DNA of 38,350 nucleotides. It comes from Bacillota bacterium (GTDB lineage: Bacteria > Bacillota > Clostridia > Christensenellales > UMGS416). The stretch is from positions 1 to 38,350 of the forward strand of contig JAEYRA010000104.1 of the NCBI GenBank assembly GCA_023409755.1. Direction: 5' to 3'. Below the pieces are notes generated by a model, which was given only the letters and a program-made list of their open reading frames with translations, made no database searches and was not told the origin of the DNA. A program made the position numbers and the translations under genes. How positions within the stretch are numbered: the stretch's first letter is position 1; the number at the start of each line of letters is the position of its first letter. This document shows positions 29,679-36,761 of this stretch, piece after piece.

Positions 29679-30191
29679 ATGGAGGACCGGGAGGCAGCGC
29701 TACTGCGGCGCGTGGCCGGCGGCGAGTCGGCTGCGATGGAAGAGCTCTACCACGCTTGTGCCGGTCGCGTGCTCGCCTACCTTCTCTCCCGCGGGTTGGG
29801 CCAGCAAGAGGCCGCCGATGTGCTGCAGGAGACCTTCCTGGCGGCGTGGCGCGGGGCGGGGCGGTACCAGGGCGGCAGCCGGCCGCTGACCTGGCTCATC
29901 GGCATCGCCCGGCACAAGCTGGCCGACTGGCACCGCCGACGGCCTGAAGAAGCACCCCTACCCGAGGGTGGGCCTGAGCCGGCCTGGGACCCGATGCGCC
30001 AGACGGCCGAGCAGGTGACACTGCGGCAGGCTGTGGCCTCCTTGGGGGATGAGCAGCGGGAATTGCTAGACCTGATCTTTCAGCAGGGGCTCAACTATAA
30101 TGAGGCCGCCGAGGTGCTCGGCGTGCCGGAGGGAACGATCAAATCACGCATGCACCGGCTCAAACGTGAGTTGGCCGAGCGTATGGCGTAG
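29679..30191 (+). CDS. ECF-family RNA polymerase sigma factor
   Basis: Extracytoplasmic-function sigma factor of 170 residues. Region 2 spans about 8-75, with AAMEELYHACAGRVLAYLLSRGL and DVLQETFLAAWRGAGRYQG. Region 4 spans about 108-165, with LGDEQRELLDLIFQQGLNYNEAAEVLGVPEGTIKSRMHRLKREL, the last part being the -35-binding helix-turn-helix. I chose ATG 29679 because GGAGGGGAG lies just upstream; an ATG at 29658 is in frame but precedes that site. The anti-sigma gene follows after 12 bp. Confidence 0.93.
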   Translation: MEDREAALLRRVAGGESAAMEELYHACAGRVLAYLLSRGLGQQEAADVLQETFLAAWRGAGRYQGGSRPLTWLIGIARHKLADWHRRRPEEAPLPEGGPEPAWDPMRQTAEQVTLRQAVASLGDEQRELLDLIFQQGLNYNEAAEVLGVPEGTIKSRMHRLKRELAERMA

Positions 30192-30203
30192 GGAGGGACG
30201 ACG

Positions 30204-30521
30204 ATGGAGTGCATGGACATGGAGGACAGGCTCCCCGGGTTGCTGGCGGGCACGCTGCCGCCGGCGGAGGAACAGCAGGTGCTGGCCCACCTGGCTGCCT
30301 GTGCCCACTGCCGGGCCGAGCTGGCCTTCTGGGTGCGGGTGTCCGACGCTGTGACGGCAGAGGCTCCGCAACCGGCCCCCCAGACGCTGGCACAGGTGCG
30401 TGACGCACTCTTTGGCCGGCCCGAGCCGGCGGCTGACTGGCTGACGGTGACGCGGGACTCACTCAATTTGGTTCGGATGGTGTGCCACACCGCATTGCGG
30501 TTGGCGACCCACCCGGTGTGA
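30204..30521 (+). CDS. Putative zinc-finger anti-sigma factor
   Basis: Protein of 105 residues with the HX3CX2C zinc anti-sigma motif (H29, C33, C36 in HLAACAHCRAEL) preceded by LPGLLAGTLPPAEEQQVLAHL, the usual ZAS/zf-HC2 fold that clamps an ECF sigma factor. The C-terminal half has no clear transmembrane helix; the last 25 residues are only amphipathic. It may therefore be a soluble sensor, for instance of thiol or redox state, rather than a membrane signal transducer. It lies 12 bp after the sigma gene behind GGGAGGG. Confidence 0.85.
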   Translation: MECMDMEDRLPGLLAGTLPPAEEQQVLAHLAACAHCRAELAFWVRVSDAVTAEAPQPAPQTLAQVRDALFGRPEPAADWLTVTRDSLNLVRMVCHTALRLATHPV

Positions 30522-30550
30522 TGACGCAGAAAGAGAAGGAGGAAATGATC

Positions 30551-30844
30551 ATGACCGTACACGATGACAACGCCGAGAACAAGGAAAGAGGAAACAAGGA
30601 GATTCCGGTCAAGGAGATCGCCGAACTGCTGGACGCGGTGTCCGACAAGGTGCCCAAGCTCTTGGACGGCATCCAGAAGTCCTACTACTCCCAGGAGAAC
30701 GGGGCCAACACCGGCCGGGCTGTCGGAGCCTTCTACAAAGAGCTCATTGGGGCTGGCATCCCCAATGACTTGGCACTGAAGCTGACGGAGAACTACATGA
30801 TCTCCTTCAAGGACATCGTCAACGTCACCAACAACGGCAAGTAG
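30551..30844 (+). CDS. Small unrecognised protein in the ECF operon
   Basis: I do not recognise this 97-residue protein. It is hydrophilic at the N-terminus (HDDNAENKERGNKE), then predicted helical (KEIAELLDAVSDKVPKLLDGI), with a second helical half (TGRAVGAFYKELIGAGIPNDLALKLTENYM). No cysteine, signal peptide or membrane segment is present. I chose ATG 30551, eight bases after AAGGAGG, over the ATG at 30545. Its place between anti-sigma and a small membrane protein suggests it serves the same stress response. Confidence 0.75.
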   Translation: MTVHDDNAENKERGNKEIPVKEIAELLDAVSDKVPKLLDGIQKSYYSQENGANTGRAVGAFYKELIGAGIPNDLALKLTENYMISFKDIVNVTNNGK

Positions 30845-30856
30845 GCGGGAAGTGCC

Positions 30857-31087
30857 ATGGGGACGAAACGAAGAGCACCCAACGCGGCATTGGGCGTGTT
30901 GAAGGGCCTGGGTTGGCTGCTGGCGCTGCCTGTGGTGCTGGTGGTGTGGGCTTGCCGGGGTGCCGCTGCCCGGCGGCGCCTGTGCCGGCAGCTCATTCTG
31001 GAAGGGATACCGGAAGAAGCCGCTCGCCGGCTGGCCGGCCGCTACAAACTGGAACTGCTGCGTATGGTTCGTACGCGCAGCGCATGA
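30857..31087 (+). CDS. Small single-pass membrane protein in the ECF operon
   Basis: A 76-residue protein with a basic N-terminus (GTKRRAPN), one hydrophobic helix at about 19-34 (LGWLLALPVVLVVWACRG) and a strongly basic cytoplasmic-type tail (AAARRRLCRQLILEGIPEEAARRLAGRYKLELLRMV). The tail shares the idea of the preceding protein (a GIP-containing helix pair: EGIPEEAARRLAGRY beside GAGIPNDLALKLTENY), so the two may be paralogous partners, one soluble and one membrane-bound. GCGGGAAG precedes the ATG. It is the last gene before a terminator. Confidence 0.7.
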   Translation: MGTKRRAPNAALGVLKGLGWLLALPVVLVVWACRGAAARRRLCRQLILEGIPEEAARRLAGRYKLELLRMVRTRSA

Positions 31088-31636
31088 GGGAAAGGCTGTC
31101 GACAAAGCGACAGCCTTTCGCGTCTGGCCGGTTGTGTGCTAGGCACTCGTGGTCGTGCGCAGCGCGCACTGCCCGCCCCTGCAGCCTGGCTGCTCGCCCC
31201 TGCAGCCTGGCCGCTGTTGTGACTTCCACGAATCGGACATCTTGTCCCCGTTATGGCCAAATCCCGTTCACACCTTACGCGCCATCCCGGTTGAAAGGGC
31301 GAGCAGTGGGCAAAGGCCACGACCAGCGCTAAGGCATTGCAGGGCAATGCCTTCCGGGATGCTTGGGCGAGCAGCAATCCGAAGGATTGCGACCAGCCCT
31401 GCGTGTCTGATTCGCCGCGCATGTCGCCGACTCTCAGTCCCGCCCGGTGCTTGAGTTGGACGCCCTTCCGCGTCTGACGTTGCGGCAGACGATTCTTCAG
31501 AATCGTTGAGAGCAACGCGAGCAATCCAAGGCGCAGGGTGCGCGTAAGGCCGACGGCACTGGGTCACATTCCGCAGGGTTGTGACAAGCCCGCACGATGC
31601 GGGCGAGGTGCCGGAAAAGGCACGAAGTATTGCGAT
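31088..31636. repeat. Hairpin-dense non-coding region C1
   Basis: No credible gene. Successive perfect or near-perfect hairpins are seen at 31091-31118, 31331-31353 (AAGGCATTG/CAATGCCTT), 31374-31390 (GCAATCC/GGATTGC, loop GAA), 31471-31491 (CGTCTG/CAGACG), 31489-31506 (ACGATTCT/AGAATCGT), 31563-31585 and 31588-31604 (GCCCGCA/TGCGGGC). A 21-bp unit containing CCCCTGCAGCCTGGC is repeated in tandem at 31174-31215. CGCCGCGCATGTCGCCGACT near 31410 is shared with copies A and B. Confidence 0.65.
31091..31118 (+). terminator. Terminator-like hairpin of the ECF operon
   Basis: A perfect 11-bp stem (AAAGGCTGTCG / CGACAGCCTTT) with loop ACAAAG starts four bases after the last stop codon. The T tract is only the TTT that closes the stem. 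The right arm plus following CGCGTCTG is shared, reversed, with copy B. Confidence 0.6.
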
Positions 31637-31772
31637 GGACCGATCAAAAACTGCAGCTCTTGTGCGGGTTACTAAGGATACGTTGCGCCTGCGGGCGAGC
31701 TTTTGCATCCTGCTCGCGATCCTCTCTCCATTCCTCCCGCCGAATGAATCGTCGGGAGGTTCATCCCCCTTA
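31637..31772 (-). repeat. Composite hairpin repeat, copy C core
   Basis: On the minus strand it begins TAAGGGGGATGAA and the 11-bp TTCAT-loop hairpin (31733-31759), matching copy B over about 40 bases with one difference. It then continues through a variable stretch to GGCGCAACGTATCCTTAG and GATCGGTCC. The GCGACATG module of copies A and B is displaced about 215 bp further on, within region C1. Confidence 0.72.
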
Positions 31773-31980
31773 TGCCCGTTTTTGGGGTATGCAGACACTC
31801 TGAGCCTCTGACAGGTCCGGCGCGTCTGCTCCGGGTTTGGGCGGTTGGGCGAACGTTCGCGTCGGGCTGCGGAGCTTCATGCATTCACGGTTCACCGTGA
31901 TAAAACGTTCGTTTGATTGTTGCGTTCCCGGTCAATTTTTGCCAATTACTCTTCGTCAGAGCCAAAAACACGAACATTAA

Positions 31981-31995
31981 ATCCGTATAGCGGAT
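31981..31995. promoter_or_regulatory. Dyad upstream of the purine operon promoter
   Basis: ATCCG-TATAG-CGGAT, centred 27 bp before the -35. A CGAACATT sequence just upstream (31971-31978) resembles part of the Bacillus PurBox but lacks the paired second box, so PurR control is not established. Confidence 0.4.
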
Positions 31996-32014
31996 AATTG
32001 TTGCGGAAAATGAC

Positions 32015-32043
32015 TTGAACGGGTGCTTCCTTTCTGCTATGCT
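32015..32043 (+). promoter_or_regulatory. Sigma-A promoter of the purine operon
   Basis: TTGAAC (32015-32020), a 17-nt spacer and TATGCT (32038-32043), about 40 bp before purE. The short leader leaves no room for a purine or ZTP riboswitch. Confidence 0.65.
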
Positions 32044-32082
32044 GTTGCCAACAAATTGCGGCAGCACAACGGAGGAAACGAC

Positions 32083-32571
32083 ATGCCAAAGGTGGCGCTT
32101 GTGATGGGCAGCGGTTCGGATCTGCCCGTGTTGGAGTCGGCACTCAATCGACTGGAGTCCTTCGGAATCGAAGCTGAGGTGCGCATTTTATCGGCCCACC
32201 GCACGCCTGACGAAGCGGCGGCCTTCGCACGGAGCGCCGCGGCTAACGGCATCGACGTCATCTTGGCGGCTGCCGGCAAGGCGGCCCACCTGCCCGGCGT
32301 GCTGGCGGCATTCACCACCCTGCCGGTCATCGGCATTCCCATCAAATCCTCCTTTATGGACGGCTTGGATTCCCTCCTGTCCATCGTGCAGATGCCCGCC
32401 GGTGTGCCGGTGGCCACCGTGGGCGTGGACGGGGCCGAGAACGCCGCCATCCTGGCCGCGCAGATGCTTGCCCTGAAGTACCCTGCGTTGACGGAGAAAC
32501 TGACGGCCTTCAAGGCCGACATGACCCGCCGCGTGCGGGAGAGTGACGAAAAGCTCGAGAGGAGAGGCTGA
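32083..32571 (+). CDS. purE: N5-carboxyaminoimidazole ribonucleotide mutase
   Basis: Class I PurE, 162 residues, converting N5-CAIR to CAIR in purine synthesis. The N-terminal MGSGSDLPVLESAL binds the phosphate, SAHRTPDEAAAFARSA follows, and the active-site loop AAGKAAHLPG carries the catalytic His. SLLSIVQMPAGVPVATVGVDGAENAAILAAQ is the class I C-terminal half. The usual GAGGAAHLPG reads AAGKAAHLPG, a substitution of the second glycine by lysine. GGAGGAAACG precedes the ATG. No purK is present in the window. It is the first gene of the pur operon. Confidence 0.94.
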   Translation: MPKVALVMGSGSDLPVLESALNRLESFGIEAEVRILSAHRTPDEAAAFARSAAANGIDVILAAAGKAAHLPGVLAAFTTLPVIGIPIKSSFMDGLDSLLSIVQMPAGVPVATVGVDGAENAAILAAQMLALKYPALTEKLTAFKADMTRRVRESDEKLERRG

Positions 32572-32572
32572 A

Positions 32573-33289
32573 ATGGTACAAAAGACGGAGCAGCTTTACG
32601 AAGGCAAGGCCAAGAAGGTGTTTGCCACCGACAACCCGGATTATGTGATCGTCTCCTATAAGGACGACGCCACCGCTTTCAACGGCGTCAAGCGCGGCAC
32701 CATCGTGGGCAAGGGCGTGGTCAACAACGTCGTGTCCAACCATCTGTTCCAGCTGCTGGAGCAGAACGGCGTGCCCACCCACCTGGTGGAGGAGATCAGC
32801 GAGCGCGAGACAATCGTGAAGCGCGTGCAGATCGTGCCGGTGGAGGTCATCGTCCGCAACATCGCCGCCGGGTCGCTCTCCAAGCGTCTGGGCCTTGAGG
32901 AAGGCACCAAGCTCCAGACCACGGTACTGGAGTATTGCTACAAGGATGACGCGCTGGGTGACCCCATGATCAACGACTACCACATCGCGGCCATGGGCTT
33001 GGCCACGGCTGAGGAGATGGCCCAGATCGCCGCCTATTCCTTCCGCGTCAATGACGTGCTGACCGCCTACCTCAAGGATCTCAACATCGAGCTCATCGAC
33101 TTCAAGCTGGAGTTTGGCCGCTTCCAGGGCAAGATCATTCTGGCGGACGAAATCTCCCCCGATACCTGCCGCTTCTGGGACAGCCGCACCGGTCAGAAGC
33201 TCGATAAGGACCGCTTCCGCCGGGACCTGGGCGATGTGGAAGAGGCCTACCAGGAAGTGCTGCACCGCCTGATGGGGGGCAAAGCCTGA
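32573..33289 (+). CDS. purC: SAICAR synthetase
   Basis: Phosphoribosylaminoimidazole-succinocarboxamide synthase, 238 residues, joining CAIR and aspartate with ATP. Markers are the N-terminal QLYEGKAKKVFAT, the KRGTIVGKGVVNN loop, VPVEVIVRNIAAGSLSKRLG, DFKLEFGRF and the metal site ILADEISPDTCRFWD. ATG 32573 lies two bases after the purE stop, with GAGGAGAGG overlapping the purE end. Its stop overlaps purF (TGATG). Confidence 0.96.
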   Translation: MVQKTEQLYEGKAKKVFATDNPDYVIVSYKDDATAFNGVKRGTIVGKGVVNNVVSNHLFQLLEQNGVPTHLVEEISERETIVKRVQIVPVEVIVRNIAAGSLSKRLGLEEGTKLQTTVLEYCYKDDALGDPMINDYHIAAMGLATAEEMAQIAAYSFRVNDVLTAYLKDLNIELIDFKLEFGRFQGKIILADEISPDTCRFWDSRTGQKLDKDRFRRDLGDVEEAYQEVLHRLMGGKA

Positions 33290-34716
33290 TGAGACCCGCG
33301 GGCTGCCCCTACCTGCGCCTGAAGCCCTGGACCGACACCATGCCCGAGGAATGCGGCATCGTCGGTTACTACGACGGTAACGGAGAAAACGTGGCTGAAT
33401 CGCTCTATTACTCCCTGTATGCCCTGCAGCACCGCGGGCAGGAGAGTGCCGGCATCGCGTTGGCCGATGGCCGGGAGCTGCGCAACTACAAGGCCATGGG
33501 CCTGGTCAATGAAGTCTTCGGCGACGAGGAGACGATGGCGCGGCTGGGCGCCGGCCACGTGGGCATCGGTCACGTGCGGTACTCGACCTCCGGCGCCAGC
33601 GAGCTCACGAACTCACAGCCGTTGGTGGTGCGCTACAGCGAGGGCACCATCGCCCTGGCCCACAACGGCAACCTCGTCAATGCTGAGAGCATCCGTGCCG
33701 ACCTGGAGCGGCAGGGCAACATCTTTCAGACAACCCTCGATACCGAGGTCATCGCCTCGCTCATCGCCCGCCACGGCGGCGAACTCACCGAGGCCATCAA
33801 GTACGCCATGGGGCTCATTCGCGGCTCCTACGCGCTGGTCGTGATGACCCGCGACAAATTGATTGGCGTGCGCGACCCGCTGGGCATTCGCCCGCTGGCC
33901 CTGGGCCGGGTGGACGACGCCTATGTACTGGCCAGCGAGTCCTGCGCCTTCGACGCCGCCGGGGCTGAGTTCATCCGCGATGTGCGGCCCGGCGAGCTCA
34001 TCGTGATCGACAAGGACGGCCTGTCCTCCCAGCGGACCGAAACCCCGCTGGAGAGCAAGCTGTGCATTTTTGAGTTTGTCTACTTCGCCCGTACCGACAG
34101 CGTCATCGACGGCATCAGCGTCTACCAGGCGCGGGAGAATGCCGGGCGTCTGCTGGCCAAGCGCTTCCCCGCCCATGCCGACCTCGTGTCCGGCGTGCCC
34201 GATTCGGCCATCACCTCGGCCATCGGCTTTGCCAAGGAGAGCGGCATTCCCTTTGGCGAGAGCCTGGCCAAGAACCGCTATGTGGGCCGCACCTTCATAC
34301 AACCCCAGCAGGTGAAGCGTGAGGAGGGCGTCAAGATCAAGCTGAACGCCCTGCGGCGCAATGTTCAGGGCAAGCGTATCGTGCTGCTGGATGACTCCAT
34401 TGTGCGCGGCACCACCAGCCGTAAGATTGTGGAGATGCTGCGCATGGCTGGCGCGCGGGAGGTGCACATGCGAGTCAGTTCCCCGCCGGTCACGCACCCA
34501 TGCTATTTCGGCATTGACACCCCCAACACCGCCCAACTCATCGGTGCGAACCACAGCATTGAAGAAATCCGCAAGCTCATCGGGGCAGACAGCCTGGAGT
34601 TCCTCCCCATGGCCGACCTCCTGAAGACCGTGGAAGGCTCGGGCTGCGGCTTCTGCCGGGGCTGCTTTGATGGCAACTACCCCGTGCCGGTGGAGGAACT
34701 GGAAGCCAAGGCGTAA
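33289..34716 (+). CDS. purF: Amidophosphoribosyltransferase
   Basis: Glutamine PRPP amidotransferase, the committed step of purine synthesis; 475 residues including a 21-residue propeptide. Cleavage before C22 in EECGIVGYY would expose the N-terminal nucleophile of the glutaminase domain. The phosphoribosyltransferase domain carries IVLLDDSIVRGTTS as PRPP loop. Cysteines C259, C405, C453 and C456 correspond to the four ligands of the Bacillus-type 4Fe-4S cluster, so the enzyme should be oxygen-labile and matured by self-processing. The start overlaps the purC stop. A 259-bp structured gap interrupts the operon after this gene. Confidence 0.96.
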   Translation: MRPAGCPYLRLKPWTDTMPEECGIVGYYDGNGENVAESLYYSLYALQHRGQESAGIALADGRELRNYKAMGLVNEVFGDEETMARLGAGHVGIGHVRYSTSGASELTNSQPLVVRYSEGTIALAHNGNLVNAESIRADLERQGNIFQTTLDTEVIASLIARHGGELTEAIKYAMGLIRGSYALVVMTRDKLIGVRDPLGIRPLALGRVDDAYVLASESCAFDAAGAEFIRDVRPGELIVIDKDGLSSQRTETPLESKLCIFEFVYFARTDSVIDGISVYQARENAGRLLAKRFPAHADLVSGVPDSAITSAIGFAKESGIPFGESLAKNRYVGRTFIQPQQVKREEGVKIKLNALRRNVQGKRIVLLDDSIVRGTTSRKIVEMLRMAGAREVHMRVSSPPVTHPCYFGIDTPNTAQLIGANHSIEEIRKLIGADSLEFLPMADLLKTVEGSGCGFCRGCFDGNYPVPVEELEAKA

Positions 34717-34750
34717 CGCCTCGGTCATTGACAGGTTGACAGACCATACC

Positions 34751-34958
34751 CGGAGGCCGCGAGGCGGTTCATCCGCCCGCGGCACACAGCAAACGGCACG
34801 GAGCATTCGGCCATCCCCGCCGCAGCGGCGTCCCCTACGTAAAACGATGGTATGAACCGATTGGCCTGACGCCGTGTGACGACATGTGCGTCACGCGGCA
34901 AACAACCCCCAGAACAAGTACTTCTAAACTCGCCTGCGTTGCGAAGCAGCGCAGGCGA
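34751..34958 (+). repeat. Composite hairpin repeat, copy D, between purF and purM
   Basis: Same module order and orientation as copy B but strongly diverged: a hairpin with loop TTCAT and stem GCCGCG-A-GGCGG/CCGCC-CGCGGC (34756-34783); a variable stretch; GTATGAA...GGCCTGA; a hairpin GCCGTGTGACG/CGTCACGCGGC around loop ACATGTG (34871-34899); and a 13-nt-arm hairpin TCGCCTGCGTTGC/GCAGCGCAGGCGA with loop GAA (34930-34958) that ends seven bases before the purM ribosome site. Confidence 0.65.
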
Positions 34959-34975
34959 ACCACCCGGAGGGCATG

Positions 34976-36001
34976 ATGGACTACAAGCAGGCAGGTGTGG
35001 ACGTCGAGGCCGGTTATGAGGCCGTGTCCCGCTACAAGCAGCACATTCGGCGCACGCTGACCGAGGGCGTGCTGGGTGACGTGGGTTCCTTTGGCGGGTT
35101 CTTCTCGCTCAAAGCCTTCGCCGGTATGGAGGAACCGGTGCTGGTCTCCGGCACCGACGGCGTGGGCACCAAGCTCAAGATTGCCTTTGCCACCGACCGG
35201 CACGACACCGTGGGCATCGACGCGGTGGCCATGTGCGTCAACGACATCGTCTGCCAGGGGGCCAAGCCCCTGTTCTTCCTGGATTACCTGGCCACCGGCA
35301 AGCTTGACCCCGAGCGTGCCGCCCAGATTGTGGCTGGTGTGGCCGAAGGGTGTGTGCAGTCCGGCTGCGCGCTCATCGGTGGCGAGACGGCCGAGATGCC
35401 CGGCTTCTACCCCGAGGGGGAGTACGATCTGGCGGGTTTCGCTGTGGGCATTGTGGACCGGAAAAAGTCCATCACCGGCGCGACCATCGTGCCGGGCGAC
35501 AAGCTGGTGGGCCTGGCCTCCAGCGGAGTTCACAGCAACGGCTTCTCGCTCACCCGCAAGCTCATGGGCGACACGCCCGAGGCCCTGGCGCAGTTCGTGC
35601 CGGCGTTTGGGCGCACCGCTGGGGAGGAGCTGCTCGCTCCCACCCGCATCTACGTCAATACCATCCTGCAACTGACGCAGGAGTTTGTCCTCAAGGGCAT
35701 TGCCCACATCACCGGCGGTGGGTTTATTGAGAACATCCCGCGCATTCTGCCGGCGGGCTGCACCGCTGTCATTCGCGGCGGCACCTGGCCGGTTCCGGCG
35801 GTGTTCTCCCATCTGCAGGTGCTGGGCGGGGTGGCCGAACGCGCCATGTACAACACCTACAACATGGGCATCGGCATGGTGCTGGCTGTGTCTGCCAGTG
35901 AGGCCGAAGCCGTGGCCGCACGCGCCACCGCCCTGGGCGACAAGGCCTGGGTCATCGGCGAGGTGGCCGAGGGCGAGGAGGGCATCCGCCTGTGTCTGTG
36001 A
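34976..36001 (+). CDS. purM: Phosphoribosylformylglycinamidine cyclo-ligase (AIR synthetase)
   Basis: ATP-dependent closure of FGAM to AIR, 341 residues, normal length. Visible family segments are DYKQAGVDVEAGYEAV, the SFGGFFSL loop, VLVSGTDGVGTKLKIAF (ATP-binding), MCVNDIVCQGAKPLFFLDY, LIGGETAEMPGFY and ITGGGFIENIPRILP. ATG 34976 is five bases after GGAGG; an ATG at 34973 is too close. purN overlaps its 3' end by ten bases. Confidence 0.96.
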   Translation: MDYKQAGVDVEAGYEAVSRYKQHIRRTLTEGVLGDVGSFGGFFSLKAFAGMEEPVLVSGTDGVGTKLKIAFATDRHDTVGIDAVAMCVNDIVCQGAKPLFFLDYLATGKLDPERAAQIVAGVAEGCVQSGCALIGGETAEMPGFYPEGEYDLAGFAVGIVDRKKSITGATIVPGDKLVGLASSGVHSNGFSLTRKLMGDTPEALAQFVPAFGRTAGEELLAPTRIYVNTILQLTQEFVLKGIAHITGGGFIENIPRILPAGCTAVIRGGTWPVPAVFSHLQVLGGVAERAMYNTYNMGIGMVLAVSASEAEAVAARATALGDKAWVIGEVAEGEEGIRLCL

Positions 36002-36624
36002 AGAACATCGCGGTGCTGGCCTCCGGCGGGGGGACGAACTTCCAGGCCATTCTGGACGCCATCGCCCGGGGGGAGATTGACGGTCGTGTCTGCGTGTTGG
36101 TCTACAACCGCAAGGCGGCCTTTGCCGCCCAGCGCGCGCGGGACGCCGGCATTCCCGCGGTCTACGTTAACCGTAAAACCCTGGGCGACGAGGCCTTTGG
36201 GGCTGCCGTCCACCAGACTTTGGTGGAGTATGGGGCCGAGGTCGTGGTGCTGGCCGGCTGGCTGGAGATTCTGACCGCCGAGACCGTCGCCCGCTTCCCG
36301 CACCGCATCCTCAACACTCACCCGGCGCTCATCCCGGCCTTCTGCGGCAAGGGGATGTATGGTCACCACGTGCACCAGGCCGTGCTGGATTACGGCGCGA
36401 AGGTGTCGGGCTGCACGGTGCACTTTGCCGAGGAGGGCGTGGACACCGGGCCCATTGTGGCCCAGCAGGCCGTGGAGGTGCTGCCCGGCGACACCGCCGA
36501 CACCCTGGCCGCGCGCATCCTGCCCCACGAACACCGCCTGCTGGCCGAAGCCGTGGCGCTCCTCTGCGCTGACCGCCTGCGGGTGGTGGGACGGCAGGTC
36601 ATCGTCCAACCGAAACAGGATTGA
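35992..36624 (+). CDS. purN: Phosphoribosylglycinamide formyltransferase (10-formyl-THF type)
   Basis: GAR transformylase of 210 residues. The phosphate loop is LASGGGTNFQAILDAI. The catalytic set is visible as the Asn/His of ILNTHPALIPAF and the Asp of EEGVDTGPIVAQ, with KGMYGHHVHQAVLDYGAKVSGCTVHF between them. The start is GTG at 35992 inside purM, ten bases after GAGGAGG; a GTG at 35998 is possible. In the pathway it acts before purM, but gene order is not pathway order. Confidence 0.95.
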   Translation: MSVKNIAVLASGGGTNFQAILDAIARGEIDGRVCVLVYNRKAAFAAQRARDAGIPAVYVNRKTLGDEAFGAAVHQTLVEYGAEVVVLAGWLEILTAETVARFPHRILNTHPALIPAFCGKGMYGHHVHQAVLDYGAKVSGCTVHFAEEGVDTGPIVAQQAVEVLPGDTADTLAARILPHEHRLLAEAVALLCADRLRVVGRQVIVQPKQD

Positions 36625-36761
36625 GTGGTCGACTGACAAAAGTCAGTGCTGGATATTGATTTGCCGGGAGCTTCCCGTCAACCCGGAGGAAGCACAGGGC
36701 GCGTGGTATGAGCGGCCTTGCCCGGCCCAAACTCGTCATCAATTTTATGGAGGGACAATCC

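Noticed and set aside
31174..31215. Start of a CRISPR array or minisatellite
   Set aside because: There are only two copies of a 21-bp unit with no spacers and no cas genes nearby.
31850..32082. PurR box pair or purine/ZTP riboswitch before purE
   Set aside because: CGAAC cores occur but without the paired arrangement, and the mapped promoter lies too close to purE for an aptamer.
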